Shown here: one piece after another, positions 1 through 6,300 of the stretch | Numbering within the stretch: position 1 is the first letter of the stretch | How the letters are laid out: every line of letters begins with the position of its first letter | Origin: Actinomycetes bacterium | GTDB lineage: Bacteria; Actinomycetota; Acidimicrobiia; Acidimicrobiales; Acidimicrobiaceae | Direction: 5' to 3' | Assembly: GCA_021844725.1 (NCBI GenBank) | Contig: JAKBSX010000164.1 | Span: 1-6,676 of the forward strand | Length of the DNA stretch: 6,676 bases | The notes under the pieces: generated by a model | Databases searched by the model: none | The model's input: the letters and a program-made list of their open reading frames with translations, nothing else | Told to the model about the DNA's origin: nothing | Position numbers and translations under genes: made by a program

Positions 1-1
1 T

Positions 2-640
2 GTAGTCTTAGGAATCTGTTTTTTCTTCCCTTTGAGAAGAGCATTTCGCGCATTTCTGGGTTACATCAAGACTCTTCGTGGAATCGCAGTTTATGTGGTG
101 TACACAAGTTTGCATCTCTTGGTCTACGGAATAATCCTCGAAACAATTGTTGCTTTTTTGTATCCGTATTTTTGGGACGTTCACGTCCAAAGCGGAATCG
201 TTCTATCTTCTCAGCCTTTGTATCCGCTCACTGGACTAACGCTCCTCGGCAATTTTTTCTTCAATCCCAATATAGCAGCATTGGTTCCTCCAATCTTCGA
301 CGTTTCTCTCTCGCTCTACAGCATTGCATTAGCCGTGATCATAGGTATACTGGTTCAAGTAAACATCATGAGGACTATAGAATTACGCAACACGTGTTCG
401 CTGGCAAGAAAATCGACAACGTTCATTGCGTTACCAGTGATCGGAGTTGTAGGTGGCGCGTCATGTTGCCTTTCACTACCTCTATTCGTGACGCTATTGG
501 CAGCACCAACAGCATCGTTGGCGTCCCCTTCGATAATCGCCGCTTACTTCCTAACTTACTTCCTTTTTCCACCGGGAACTGCGATAATTTTGAAACTTAA
601 TCTCGATTCGATTAACAGACTGAAGAAGGCCTTCTCATAG
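2..640 (+). CDS. Polytopic membrane protein of unknown function, 5' end open at window edge
   Basis: I do not recognise this family. The frame is open to the left edge, so the N-terminus may be missing. The first usable start inside the window is TTG at 32, which has no convincing ribosome binding site. Counting from that TTG there are 202 residues, with about four or five hydrophobic segments near 17-45, 64-78, 92-112, 131-158 and 164-188, so it is an integral membrane protein. The fourth segment carries a Gly-Gly-Ala-Ser-Cys-Cys motif (Cys145 and Cys146), with a further Cys122 just before it in a basic loop. A vicinal Cys pair beside a membrane helix could bind metal or take part in thiol chemistry, which would suit the metal and redox genes nearby, but that is speculation. 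The C-terminus is short and basic. It converges on the 673-1272 gene with 32 bases between the stops. Confidence 0.7.
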   Translation, partial: VVLGICFFFPLRRAFRAFLGYIKTLRGIAVYVVYTSLHLLVYGIILETIVAFLYPYFWDVHVQSGIVLSSQPLYPLTGLTLLGNFFFNPNIAALVPPIFDVSLSLYSIALAVIIGILVQVNIMRTIELRNTCSLARKSTTFIALPVIGVVGGASCCLSLPLFVTLLAAPTASLASPSIIAAYFLTYFLFPPGTAIILKLNLDSINRLKKAFS

Positions 641-672
641 ATGGCTCATGTAAACAGAATGCATGGACGCGG

Positions 673-1272
673 TCAAATAACGTCCATGACTTTGAGTAAA
701 TAAGAACTAAAACCCATGATCCCGAAAGCACCGAACATCATCATGAATGTACTCATGTCTGTATTCTGCACAGCAGAATAGAAGGTGTAGAATCCTGGCT
801 GCCATACGAGCATCATAGATCCCATCATACCAACGGACATGAATGCGAAATAGAGTAGCAGAACTTTCAACTTCTTGCCTACATGAACGACTGCAAACCC
901 AGCTAGAATCGCAGCAACAAGATATGACAGGTCTGATGAGTATCGGAGAAGAATGTTTTGAGCAGTGGTATCAAATGTTGGAGGGTAATTCCAGTATACT
1001 GCTAGGATTGAAGGTATCAACAGCACAAAGATTAGCCCACGAGTGGATCTGTTGACTAGACTTAACTTGTGGTGTGCTCGGCTGACAAGACCCTTTCTTG
1101 ATTCAACTGCCATCTTGGCGGACGCATACTTTTCAAGAGCATAACCGAACATGATTGCGTAAACGAACAGAAGTATTTCCGTTATCATCCTGACCGTTAG
1201 GTTCATGTTCTCAAGGACGTAGAGTGGAGGTACAAGCATGACCGTTATCGACAAGCCCGCTCCGACCATCAA
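673..1272 (-). CDS. Six-segment membrane protein, DUF1404-like
   Basis: This is a 199-residue integral membrane protein with hydrophobic segments near residues 7-20, 28-46, 79-94, 113-131, 136-156 and 172-195, separated by a basic loop at about 47-78. The arrangement resembles archaeal DUF1404 proteins, which are small polytopic proteins of unknown function: a Glu-x-Leu-Leu-Phe helix ending in Gly-Tyr, then a Tyr-Pro-Pro-Thr-Phe-Asp loop before another helix pair. The assignment is from memory of the pattern and is tentative. The start is either TTG at 1272 or ATG at 1269. An in-frame stop at 1321-1323 and the lack of any other start codon limit it to these. A TATA-like stretch at 1295-1303 on the minus strand lies about 26 bases upstream, which would suit a leaderless transcript. 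The gene follows the Fe-S protein on the same strand after a 142-base gap, so it may have its own promoter. Confidence 0.75.
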   Translation of the reverse strand: MMVGAGLSITVMLVPPLYVLENMNLTVRMITEILLFVYAIMFGYALEKYASAKMAVESRKGLVSRAHHKLSLVNRSTRGLIFVLLIPSILAVYWNYPPTFDTTAQNILLRYSSDLSYLVAAILAGFAVVHVGKKLKVLLLYFAFMSVGMMGSMMLVWQPGFYTFYSAVQNTDMSTFMMMFGAFGIMGFSSYLLKVMDVI

Positions 1273-1414
1273 TAGCGATGTTCGTCTTTCTTGATACTTT
1301 AGTGCTAATGTAATTCGGGATCAACTCGGGGAGAGCTACTCGAGAACAAAGCCCGCCGACGTTTTATGAAATGCTTGGAATGATTAAAGTTATCTCCTGC
1401 AGACTGGGTTAGTT

Positions 1415-3547
1415 TTACGCCTTTTGATTCAAATCTGATTTTTTTGCCCTTGACTTGGCCATGCCCCGCAGCTGAATGATATCTCCTCCCGTTTCAGCTT
1501 TCCCGATCTTGGCCTTTGCCCAATGCCGAATATCGTGAAATTGGATATTCTCGTATGGGCAGGATGAAACACAATCTCCAACTCCAATGCACTTGTGATT
1601 TTTCATCTCTCCTTTCTTGATGAATTCGCTTGGGAGATTTGTCAACCCCACAGGGCAGGCCATCGCGCAATCCTTGGTAGGACAGTTGACACAGGTGTCG
1701 GTGCTTTTGACCTTGAGTTTAAAAAAACCCAGTCTTCCTACTAGCTGATTGAATGTACCCCAATGACAGAAACCCATGCTCACGCAGGCATAAGTGCCCA
1801 CAAATGGAATGGTGATGAACGCCACATACCATAGAAAGTCAAAGTAAAAGAGGTATGAGAATACAACAGGATCGGTGCCAAACACGGAAAGATGCAGTAT
1901 GCCTGTCGAATCTAGGTACGAGATTGCAACCGAAACGAAGATCGAACCCCACACCATGGAAAAAATTGCGCCATAGAGTTTGGATAGCCTTGTTGTGAGA
2001 AATCTCTTTGCAACCACAGAACTTCTGTTGAAACTCTTCATCTTGTCGTAGAAAGTTCCTTGATACATTAGGGCGGCAGTGCAAAACATCGAACAGACCT
2101 GACGACCGCCGAATAGGAACGACAAGGTACCACTGATGAGGTAGGTCCCCACGATTGCCACAAGGAGGGCTGGTGCAACGGCTCCTGAAGCTCCAACTCC
2201 CATGCTCCACCCTATGAAGGGTATCTTCGGAAGTAGTGAACCTGATATTATAAATGAAGGTAGTAATACGGAATAAATCGAGTAGGCAAGGATCACCAGA
2301 ACGAGACGAATCTTTGTCTCGAGTTCCCTGGCAGACTTCATCTTAAATGCGACTAGCGCGCCCATCTCAATCCCCATCATGATCAAGAACCATGTCGATC
2401 CGGTTACAGTTCCGAACCAGACTATGAAATCATAAAGAACAGCGCCAAGGACCGTCAAGGCGTTTCCCGCGATGGGAACAATTTCAAGACTATGAAGAAA
2501 TGTTTCTTGTCCGTACATCTGAACATCCAGCAGACCTCCCATGAAATATTCGGCAACAAATATCATTGTGACCACTGCAAGCGTCCACTTTGCATCCAAT
2601 AGCCATGATTTTTTCGCACTTGTTCCTTGGTAACTTCGGTTGAGAATTAGGTAGAAGTAAACTAACATCTCAATCAGTATGCTTACTGAAAAGACAGAGC
2701 CCACATGATATAATTCCCAGACAAACAATCCGAACATCATGAGCCCGTAAATTGCCAAGAGTCTGAAGGTATAGTTTGCAAAATTTTGATCTATGGAATT
2801 GTTCCGCGCCATGAATTCGAAAATGTAGATAACGAGAACAATCATTAGGGCGCTACCGACAATCACAGATAACCAAATCCAGTTTGAGTTGTCAACGGCT
2901 GGCGGAGAAAAGAGCATGATAAGAGACTGGAAAGCAACAATGTAAACGAACGATCTTCCAATCTCATTTCTAAGGAGATAAGTGGTAAGCAGCATTTCAC
3001 CGGACATCGTGAACACAAACCAGTACGAGTTAACCACAGAAGAAAACAAAGCGAGTGGAGTCGATTGATTCGTGCCCATTCCCGAAGCAATAACGAGGGC
3101 CCATCCCATGAAAAACTCGTTTAGCAACACCAGTATTGCCACCAACGGCACTATGAGGCCGCGATGGCTTTCAAGCGGCTTCGTTGAAACGCCCTGTTGA
3201 GTGATTTTCGGGGTCTGCGAGGCCTCCTCAAGAACACTCTGATCCTGAGGCAATCTGAGTGAGATGAAAAGAAAGATAGGGAGGACGCCCCCAGTCATCA
3301 CAAACATGTTGATTACAATTAAGTCGAGAAGCAGGCCGGTGCTAGGAGATAGGAGGTAAGCGACCGCGCTAACAACCATGGCGAGCATTGATATTAAAAT
3401 GAAGAGAATGAAGGGCACGTCTAAAGGAGCTTTGTTTTCCTTTGACCTAACAGTCCATTTTAGCAAAACAGAGGTGGTTATAGCCATTGATGCGGCTAGA
3501 ACCCACATCAAGAGGGTTTGCCAAAGCGGATTGCTTGCTAGACTCAT
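1415..3547 (-). CDS. Polytopic NapH/NosR-like membrane protein with C-terminal ferredoxin-type Fe-S domain
   Basis: The 710-residue protein has about 14-16 hydrophobic helices over residues 10-590, then a soluble Cys-rich tail. Two membrane-proximal Cys motifs, Gly-Arg-x2-Cys485-x3-Cys489 and Cys588-x5-Cys594-His-Trp-Gly, match in position the CxxxCP-type motifs of NapH/NosR/CcoG polyferredoxins, although the usual Pro after the second Cys is absent. The tail has Cys619-x2-Cys622-x4-Cys627-x3-Cys631-Pro, and then Cys653-x5-Cys659-x3-Cys663-Pro. In the second cluster motif the expected Cys at 656 is Val, read from a GTT codon, so that cluster would have three Cys ligands or be non-standard. 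The family moves electrons across or along the membrane, usually to a periplasmic partner. The long N-terminal membrane part (about 480 residues) is much larger than in NapH and I do not recognise it. The ATG at 3547 lies 10 bases after the cupredoxin stop with no clear Shine-Dalgarno, so the two are probably co-transcribed and translationally coupled. Confidence 0.85.
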   Translation of the reverse strand: MSLASNPLWQTLLMWVLAASMAITTSVLLKWTVRSKENKAPLDVPFILFILISMLAMVVSAVAYLLSPSTGLLLDLIVINMFVMTGGVLPIFLFISLRLPQDQSVLEEASQTPKITQQGVSTKPLESHRGLIVPLVAILVLLNEFFMGWALVIASGMGTNQSTPLALFSSVVNSYWFVFTMSGEMLLTTYLLRNEIGRSFVYIVAFQSLIMLFSPPAVDNSNWIWLSVIVGSALMIVLVIYIFEFMARNNSIDQNFANYTFRLLAIYGLMMFGLFVWELYHVGSVFSVSILIEMLVYFYLILNRSYQGTSAKKSWLLDAKWTLAVVTMIFVAEYFMGGLLDVQMYGQETFLHSLEIVPIAGNALTVLGAVLYDFIVWFGTVTGSTWFLIMMGIEMGALVAFKMKSARELETKIRLVLVILAYSIYSVLLPSFIISGSLLPKIPFIGWSMGVGASGAVAPALLVAIVGTYLISGTLSFLFGGRQVCSMFCTAALMYQGTFYDKMKSFNRSSVVAKRFLTTRLSKLYGAIFSMVWGSIFVSVAISYLDSTGILHLSVFGTDPVVFSYLFYFDFLWYVAFITIPFVGTYACVSMGFCHWGTFNQLVGRLGFFKLKVKSTDTCVNCPTKDCAMACPVGLTNLPSEFIKKGEMKNHKCIGVGDCVSSCPYENIQFHDIRHWAKAKIGKAETGGDIIQLRGMAKSRAKKSDLNQKA

Positions 3548-3557
3548 CAGGAAAGAC

Positions 3558-4148
3558 TCAACTTGGTGGCATTGGCTTCACGAGAAGCTCGCCATTCTGC
3601 ATATACTGGTGTATCGCGCAGAAGACGTTGCAGAAAACAGTGTAACGTCCTACAGCGTTAGCGACGAATTTAACCGTATAGCTTTGACCTGGTGAAAGCG
3701 TCACACCTCCTGCGAAGTAATTTCCGATTGCGAAACCATGAGGTTCAAAAGATGATGGACAGTTCAGCACATGAATTGTGACCATCTGTCCCTTATAGAC
3801 TGTCAAAACTGGCCACGAAGTGTTTACGTGATAATAGCTTCCATTCATCCCTGCATATGGGGATGGGTAGTCAACCTCGACAATTAGAAAGTAAACGTGT
3901 GTTGCATTAGGGTTGGCGGTTGCGCTTCCGATTGCACTGTTCGGGAGTCCTGCGCAGATTTCTTTGGGGTTTACGTACGTGGATGACGAAACGCCAGAAG
4001 AGCCTGTCGTCTGAGTTCCGCCAGAGTTTGAAGAGTACAAGGAATAAACTGCTGGAAAAGAAATTGCCGCTACAAACACAATGACAGCTACTGCAACCCA
4101 GCGAATCCTTTTCATTGGCTCATTCAAATCCAGGCTCCCCCTGATCAC
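3558..4148 (-). CDS. Membrane-anchored cupredoxin (CuA / type 1 copper-like)
   Basis: This is a copper electron carrier facing the outside of the cell. Numbered from GTG 4148, an N-terminal hydrophobic anchor spans about residues 16-36, followed by a Gly/Ser/Thr-rich linker (about 38-57) and a cupredoxin fold to the C-terminus. The ligands visible are His137 in a Pro-His-Gly-Phe-Ala-Ile strand, Cys173, Cys177, His180 and Met183. The Cys-x3-Cys pair is typical of cytochrome oxidase subunit II and nitrous oxide reductase CuA sites. However, Cys177-x2-His180-x2-Met183 is one residue shorter than CuA and equals the amicyanin type 1 spacing. The strand before it (Pro-Gly-Gln near 153, Gly-Arg-Tyr-Thr near 167-170) is standard for the fold. 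The true start is more likely ATG at 4115 (residue 12), directly before the basic-then-hydrophobic signal-anchor. No oxidase subunit I is present here, so a free electron carrier to or from the adjacent Fe-S membrane protein is more likely than an oxidase subunit. Confidence 0.85.
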   Translation of the reverse strand: MIRGSLDLNEPMKRIRWVAVAVIVFVAAISFPAVYSLYSSNSGGTQTTGSSGVSSSTYVNPKEICAGLPNSAIGSATANPNATHVYFLIVEVDYPSPYAGMNGSYYHVNTSWPVLTVYKGQMVTIHVLNCPSSFEPHGFAIGNYFAGGVTLSPGQSYTVKFVANAVGRYTVFCNVFCAIHQYMQNGELLVKPMPPS

Positions 4149-4160
4149 GATAGACAGAAT

Positions 4161-4170
4161 TGTAAATATT
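4161..4170 (-). promoter_or_regulatory. Possible TATA box for the cupredoxin gene
   Basis: On the minus strand this reads AATATTTACA, inside the 27-base gap between the ZIP stop and the cupredoxin GTG. With archaeal spacing of about 26 bases, transcription would start near 4140. That lies downstream of GTG 4148 and would favour ATG 4115 as the cupredoxin start. This is a match by eye only. Confidence 0.25.
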
Positions 4171-4175
4171 CGTTA

Positions 4176-4772
4176 CTAGTGCAACGTACCTGCAAAGTAT
4201 AATAGGAAAAACCCAATCAGCAGTGCAAAGAAGATTTTCCAACCGAGAAATGCTGGTGCGTTCACTCCAACCTTAAAGCGCGGGCTGATTGCTTCTGCAA
4301 GCCTGATGATCGCATATATGCCTGAGGTCACTCCAAAAGCGTACAAGTATGTGATGTCTGGGTGAAAGTAATACCCTACTGCTGTTCCCACAACAGTAGT
4401 TCCACCGAACAGCAGTCCTAGAACGGGAATGTGCCAGACTCTTTTCACGGCCTCGGTCCTCTTTACGTAAATAGCATAAGCACATGCTACTATTCCGGCT
4501 TCACAGAATTTATGCACAGGAAATGAGATGAGTGCAAGCAAGTTCCCGAAAGCGTCGTATATCGTCTGCGTCGTCGCTGCTGATGCTCCCCCGCCAAAAG
4601 CTAAACCTTCAGCCGCACTGTGTATTCCCATCACAAAGGCAATTGCAATGGGAAGTAAGACAAGTGATTTCCAATAAGGTGGTTGAATGTTAGGCGCTGT
4701 TTCCTGATCGTAGGGCAAAAAGCTCAAAGAAGGCGTAATCTCCAAAGATTTTAGACTCGACAGAAACACCAA
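4176..4772 (-). CDS. ZIP-family metal transporter, C-terminal half (5' end chimeric)
   Basis: This is the C-terminal part of a ZIP-type (zinc/iron permease) transporter, which imports divalent metal ions. The two family helix motifs are present: His51-x3-Glu55-Gly in an HSAAEGLAFG helix (TM4) and His87-x3-Glu91 in an HKFCEAG helix (TM5). Together they form the binuclear metal site in known ZIPs. Three more hydrophobic helices follow, near 108-126, 130-150 and 175-195. The open frame gives 198 residues, short of a complete ZIP. Residues 1 to about 19 have nothing in common with ZIPs and are an out-of-frame reading of the neighbouring gene at 4690-5004. The real coding sequence begins at the repeat boundary near 4716. 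The missing N-terminal half is found at 6301-6676, and joining the two gives a 273-residue protein in frame. It ends 27 bases before the cupredoxin gene, on the same strand. Confidence 0.8.
   Translation of the reverse strand: MVFLSSLKSLEITPSLSFLPYDQETAPNIQPPYWKSLVLLPIAIAFVMGIHSAAEGLAFGGGASAATTQTIYDAFGNLLALISFPVHKFCEAGIVACAYAIYVKRTEAVKRVWHIPVLGLLFGGTTVVGTAVGYYFHPDITYLYAFGVTSGIYAIIRLAEAISPRFKVGVNAPAFLGWKIFFALLIGFFLLYFAGTLH
4622..4716 (-). repeat. Copy 1 of a perfect 95-bp inverted repeat
   Basis: This segment is the exact reverse complement of 6582-6676, checked base by base. It encodes the same ZIP loop and helix start in both copies (from Pro-Tyr-Asp-Gln to Val-Met-Gly-Ile). Identity stops abruptly at 4717 against 6581. 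On the other side the window ends, so the full repeat length is unknown. Confidence 0.97.
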
Positions 4773-5004
4773 CGAATGTCATCACGGCAGCTGTGACCAT
4801 GATCAAAGGAAGATTTCTTTCTTCCTTTATGGTGGTCAAATCATCGGTGCTTGACACGACTATAGACGCCGTGATGAGAACGACGACCAACGAGATTGCC
4901 TCCAGACTAGAAAGAAATAGCACGAGAATGCCAAAGCTCATTCCTAGACTCACAGAGAATGTAAACACACGTGCGTTCAAAGTAAGTTCCTGCTTGCTGC
5001 TCAC
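4690..5004 (-). CDS. Small membrane protein of unknown function, C-terminus probably artificial
   Basis: The open frame has 104 residues starting with GTG at 5004. There are about three hydrophobic segments, near 14-31, 35-51 and 66-82, with a charged loop (Asp-Asp-Leu-Thr-Thr-Ile-Lys-Glu-Glu-Arg) between the second and third. No family is recognised. The last nine or so residues and the stop codon lie inside the 95-bp repeat, in a different frame from the ZIP coding sequence found there. The real gene is therefore probably cut at about 4717 and its natural C-terminus is not in the window. The start is supported by an AT-rich box about 30 bases upstream, which suits a nearly leaderless transcript. 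It is divergent from the gene at 5077. Confidence 0.55.
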   Translation of the reverse strand: MSSKQELTLNARVFTFSVSLGMSFGILVLFLSSLEAISLVVVLITASIVVSSTDDLTTIKEERNLPLIMVTAAVMTFVGVSVESKIFGDYAFFELFALRSGNSA

Positions 5005-5031
5005 GACATCACTTATCGTTCAGATTTAGAC

Positions 5032-5039
5032 TTATTTAT
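5032..5039. promoter_or_regulatory. AT-rich TATA-like box between divergent genes
   Basis: TTATTTAT on the plus strand (ATAAATAA on the minus) sits in the 72-base gap between two divergent genes. With archaeal spacing of about 26 bases it would start a plus transcript near 5062, just before the Shine-Dalgarno of the 5077 gene, and a minus transcript near 5009, just before GTG 5004. One box may serve both directions. No mapped start supports this. Confidence 0.35.
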
Positions 5040-5060
5040 CTGGTCTTCAAGCTTATTCTT

Positions 5061-5067
5061 AGGAGAG
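5061..5067 (+). promoter_or_regulatory. Shine-Dalgarno site that supports a TTG start
   Basis: AGGAGAG lies nine bases before TTG 5077. It is the clearest ribosome binding site in the window and is the reason for choosing TTG as the start of that gene. Confidence 0.6.
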
Positions 5068-5076
5068 ATAACTTCG

Positions 5077-5409
5077 TTGCAGAGGCAGACCTCAAGCCTG
5101 GTCACAAATCGCATCTATAGATTCAGTCTGGGAGTGCTTCTTGGAATATTGGTTGGTAGTGGAATTCTTCTCACTTTTGCAAGTTATATCTCGCCATCTA
5201 CGGGCGTCGTCACTGGAATACCTAGCTTGATACTTTCGGCCATGACTTATGGCGGACTGATTTTGATCGCTTTCGGATACCTCTACAAACAAAACGGAAA
5301 GAAGACGTTTATTGGTGATTTTGCGCTGGGTCTCGGAGTTGGTTTGATAGCGATGTGGTTTGTCAACGCAGGCATAGATAACACAGCAGCCATACCACTG
5401 AGCGATTAG
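5077..5409 (+). CDS. Three-segment small membrane protein of unknown function
   Basis: The protein has 110 residues from a TTG start that is preceded by a good ribosome binding site. Hydrophobic helices lie near 17-37, 51-69 and 78-99. The N-terminus is polar and basic, a Lys-Gln-Asn-Gly-Lys-Lys loop precedes the third helix, and the C-terminus is acidic. No catalytic or metal-binding motif is visible and I do not recognise the family. The third helix, which is Gly-rich and ends in Trp-Phe-Val-Asn-Ala-Gly-Ile-Asp-Asn, has a faint resemblance to the second helix of the ZIP N-terminal half at 6301, too weak to build on. It is the first gene of a plus-strand run that includes the frameshifted genes at 5511 and 5811 and the ZIP start at 6301. 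Confidence 0.65.
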   Translation: MQRQTSSLVTNRIYRFSLGVLLGILVGSGILLTFASYISPSTGVVTGIPSLILSAMTYGGLILIAFGYLYKQNGKKTFIGDFALGLGVGLIAMWFVNAGIDNTAAIPLSD

Positions 5410-5510
5410 TCTTCAGAAACAAGTAATACATTTAGCTCAAAAAATGCGAACTCTCAGAACTCTTTAATCCAAAGTCAGCCAAACACTGAAGGCTGTTCAG
5501 AGTAGGCGCC

Positions 5511-5799
5511 ATGATCACATTTCATTTTGATCCAGATGTCATCCTGAATCCGCTCACGGTGGGATTAGCTATTGCAATCTTTGTCATTTCACTCCAAGTA
5601 TTTGAGAAGCGAAAGACTATGCGCTACATCATGCTATCGATAGCATTTTTCTTTCTTGTTGAGTCAGATTGACTCATTTGTAGAAGCGATGTATTACTTT
5701 GGCAACCTGATAACGATCCCGTACACAGGATTGCATCTTTCCCACCTCTTCGATTTCTTTATGTTGGCTGGCTTCGTTTTGGTTCTCGCCAAGAACTAG
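5511..5799 (+). pseudogene. Small membrane protein interrupted by a frameshift
   Basis: An ATG at 5511 opens a 53-codon frame ending at TGA 5670-5672. The next frame (+1) continues directly from about 5671 to TAG 5797-5799 with clear membrane-protein sequence. Joined, they give about 95-96 residues with helices near 13-30, 38-51 and 75-92 and the motif Gly-Leu-His-Leu-Ser-His-Leu-Phe-Asp before the last helix. Removing one base near 5669-5670 would restore a single frame. The break falls in a short palindrome. The spacing from Arg-Tyr to an Asp-Ser-Phe element and then to His-x2-His is close to that in the N-terminal half of the ZIP transporter at 6301, so this may be a ZIP TM1-3-like protein. 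The stop is only 11 bases before the regulator ATG, which suggests one transcript. The break could be a sequencing error, a real pseudogene or recoding; nothing here separates these. Confidence 0.6.
5661..5675. repeat. Short perfect palindrome at the frameshift point
   Basis: GAGTCA-GAT-TGACTC has six-base arms with a three-base spacer, and contains the premature TGA of the 5511 gene. It is short enough to be chance, but it coincides with the frame break. Confidence 0.6.
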
Positions 5800-5810
5800 G
5801 ACTGACTGAA

Positions 5811-6181
5811 ATGAATCCCAACAACATCCTCTTGCTGGCGTTCTACGTTTGGTCAAAGTCCCGGTGTGCATTTGCGACAACTGCAAAAACGTTTGGGAAT
5901 ATCATTCAGCGTTACAAGATACAACGCCCAAAAACTATGCAAGTATGGCAAGATGGCAATTAAGAAAGACAGAGGCGACCAACAAAGAGTTAACAGCCGA
6001 CACTGGTCTAGCGAAATCATCAGCTAGCCAAAAAGTGCGCAGACTAGTTCAACTCGGTTTAGTAAAGTTCGACATAGAAGATGACATGAAGCGAAACTTT
6101 GCCCTTTCACCAAACTTGAATGTTTCCAAATTGATGGCTGATGCAAGTTCAATTCCCTATTCGACAACCGACAGGTTATAG
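5811..6181 (+). pseudogene. Tandem winged-helix transcription regulator, domains split over three frames
   Basis: Three pieces of one archaeal regulator type lie in successive frames. ATG 5811 opens a first helix (Asn-Asn-Ile-Leu-Leu-Leu-Ala-Phe) in frame to about 5858. The next frame (from 5860 to TAG 6025) gives PGVHLRQLQKRLGISFSV followed by Thr-Arg-Tyr and Gln-Lys-Leu, a typical first winged helix. The third frame gives TEATNKELTADTGLAKSSAS and a Lys-Val-Arg-Arg-Leu-Val-x2-Gly-Leu-Val wing approach, ending at TAG 6179-6181; this is a second winged helix. The parts of the two domains overlap on the DNA near 5940-5990, so the wing of domain 1 and the linker seem to be missing. The longest single frame, from TTG 5849 (110 residues), holds only domain 2; its N-terminal Cys-rich stretch is then an out-of-frame reading of domain 1. 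Such proteins bind DNA as local repressors or activators. Its likely targets are the neighbouring membrane genes. Confidence 0.6.
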
Positions 6182-6266
6182 ATCTCTGAGATGTTTTGGC
6201 CCCTGCAAGCATACAATCAATTCTAGCTCATCTCAATCATCGAAGAATTCGCATTTTTTGAGCCGG

Positions 6267-6277
6267 AATATTCTTAA
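6267..6277 (+). promoter_or_regulatory. Possible TATA box for the ZIP gene
   Basis: AATATTCTTAA is placed about 29 bases before ATG 6301, which would give transcription starting at or just before the ATG (leaderless). The resemblance to the box before the cupredoxin gene is only in AT content. Confidence 0.25.
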
Positions 6278-6300
6278 CACCCAAGAGAACGCATAGGTAC

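Noticed and set aside
172..600. Plus-strand open frame of 142 codons
   Set aside because: It lies wholly within the 2-640 membrane protein in another frame, has low-complexity Arg/Ser-rich composition and no motif; it is a shadow.
1839..2210. Minus-strand open frame of 123 codons with many Cys and Arg
   Set aside because: It overlaps the 710-residue Fe-S membrane protein in another frame and resembles no family.
3378..3695. Plus-strand open frame of 105 codons spanning the start of the Fe-S protein and the end of the cupredoxin
   Set aside because: It is antisense to two well-supported genes and has no recognisable domain.
3558..4148. Cytochrome c oxidase subunit II
   Set aside because: The ligand loop is one residue short of CuA, there is a single N-terminal anchor, and no subunit I gene is in the window; cupredoxin is the safer name.
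4717..4772. N-terminal 19 residues of the 4176-4772 open frame as a signal peptide or true transporter N-terminus
   Set aside because: They lie outside the shared repeat, are read out of frame from the 4690-5004 gene, and the true ZIP N-terminus is at 6301.
4793..5029. Plus-strand open frame of 78 codons
   Set aside because: It is antisense to the 4690-5004 gene, whose clear transmembrane pattern and promoter spacing make it the better candidate.
5849..5930. Cys-x-Cys-x2-Cys zinc-ribbon-like N-terminus of the 5849-6181 frame
   Set aside because: The same bases in the next frame encode a much stronger winged-helix pattern (PGVHLRQLQ...), so the Cys cluster is probably an out-of-frame artefact.
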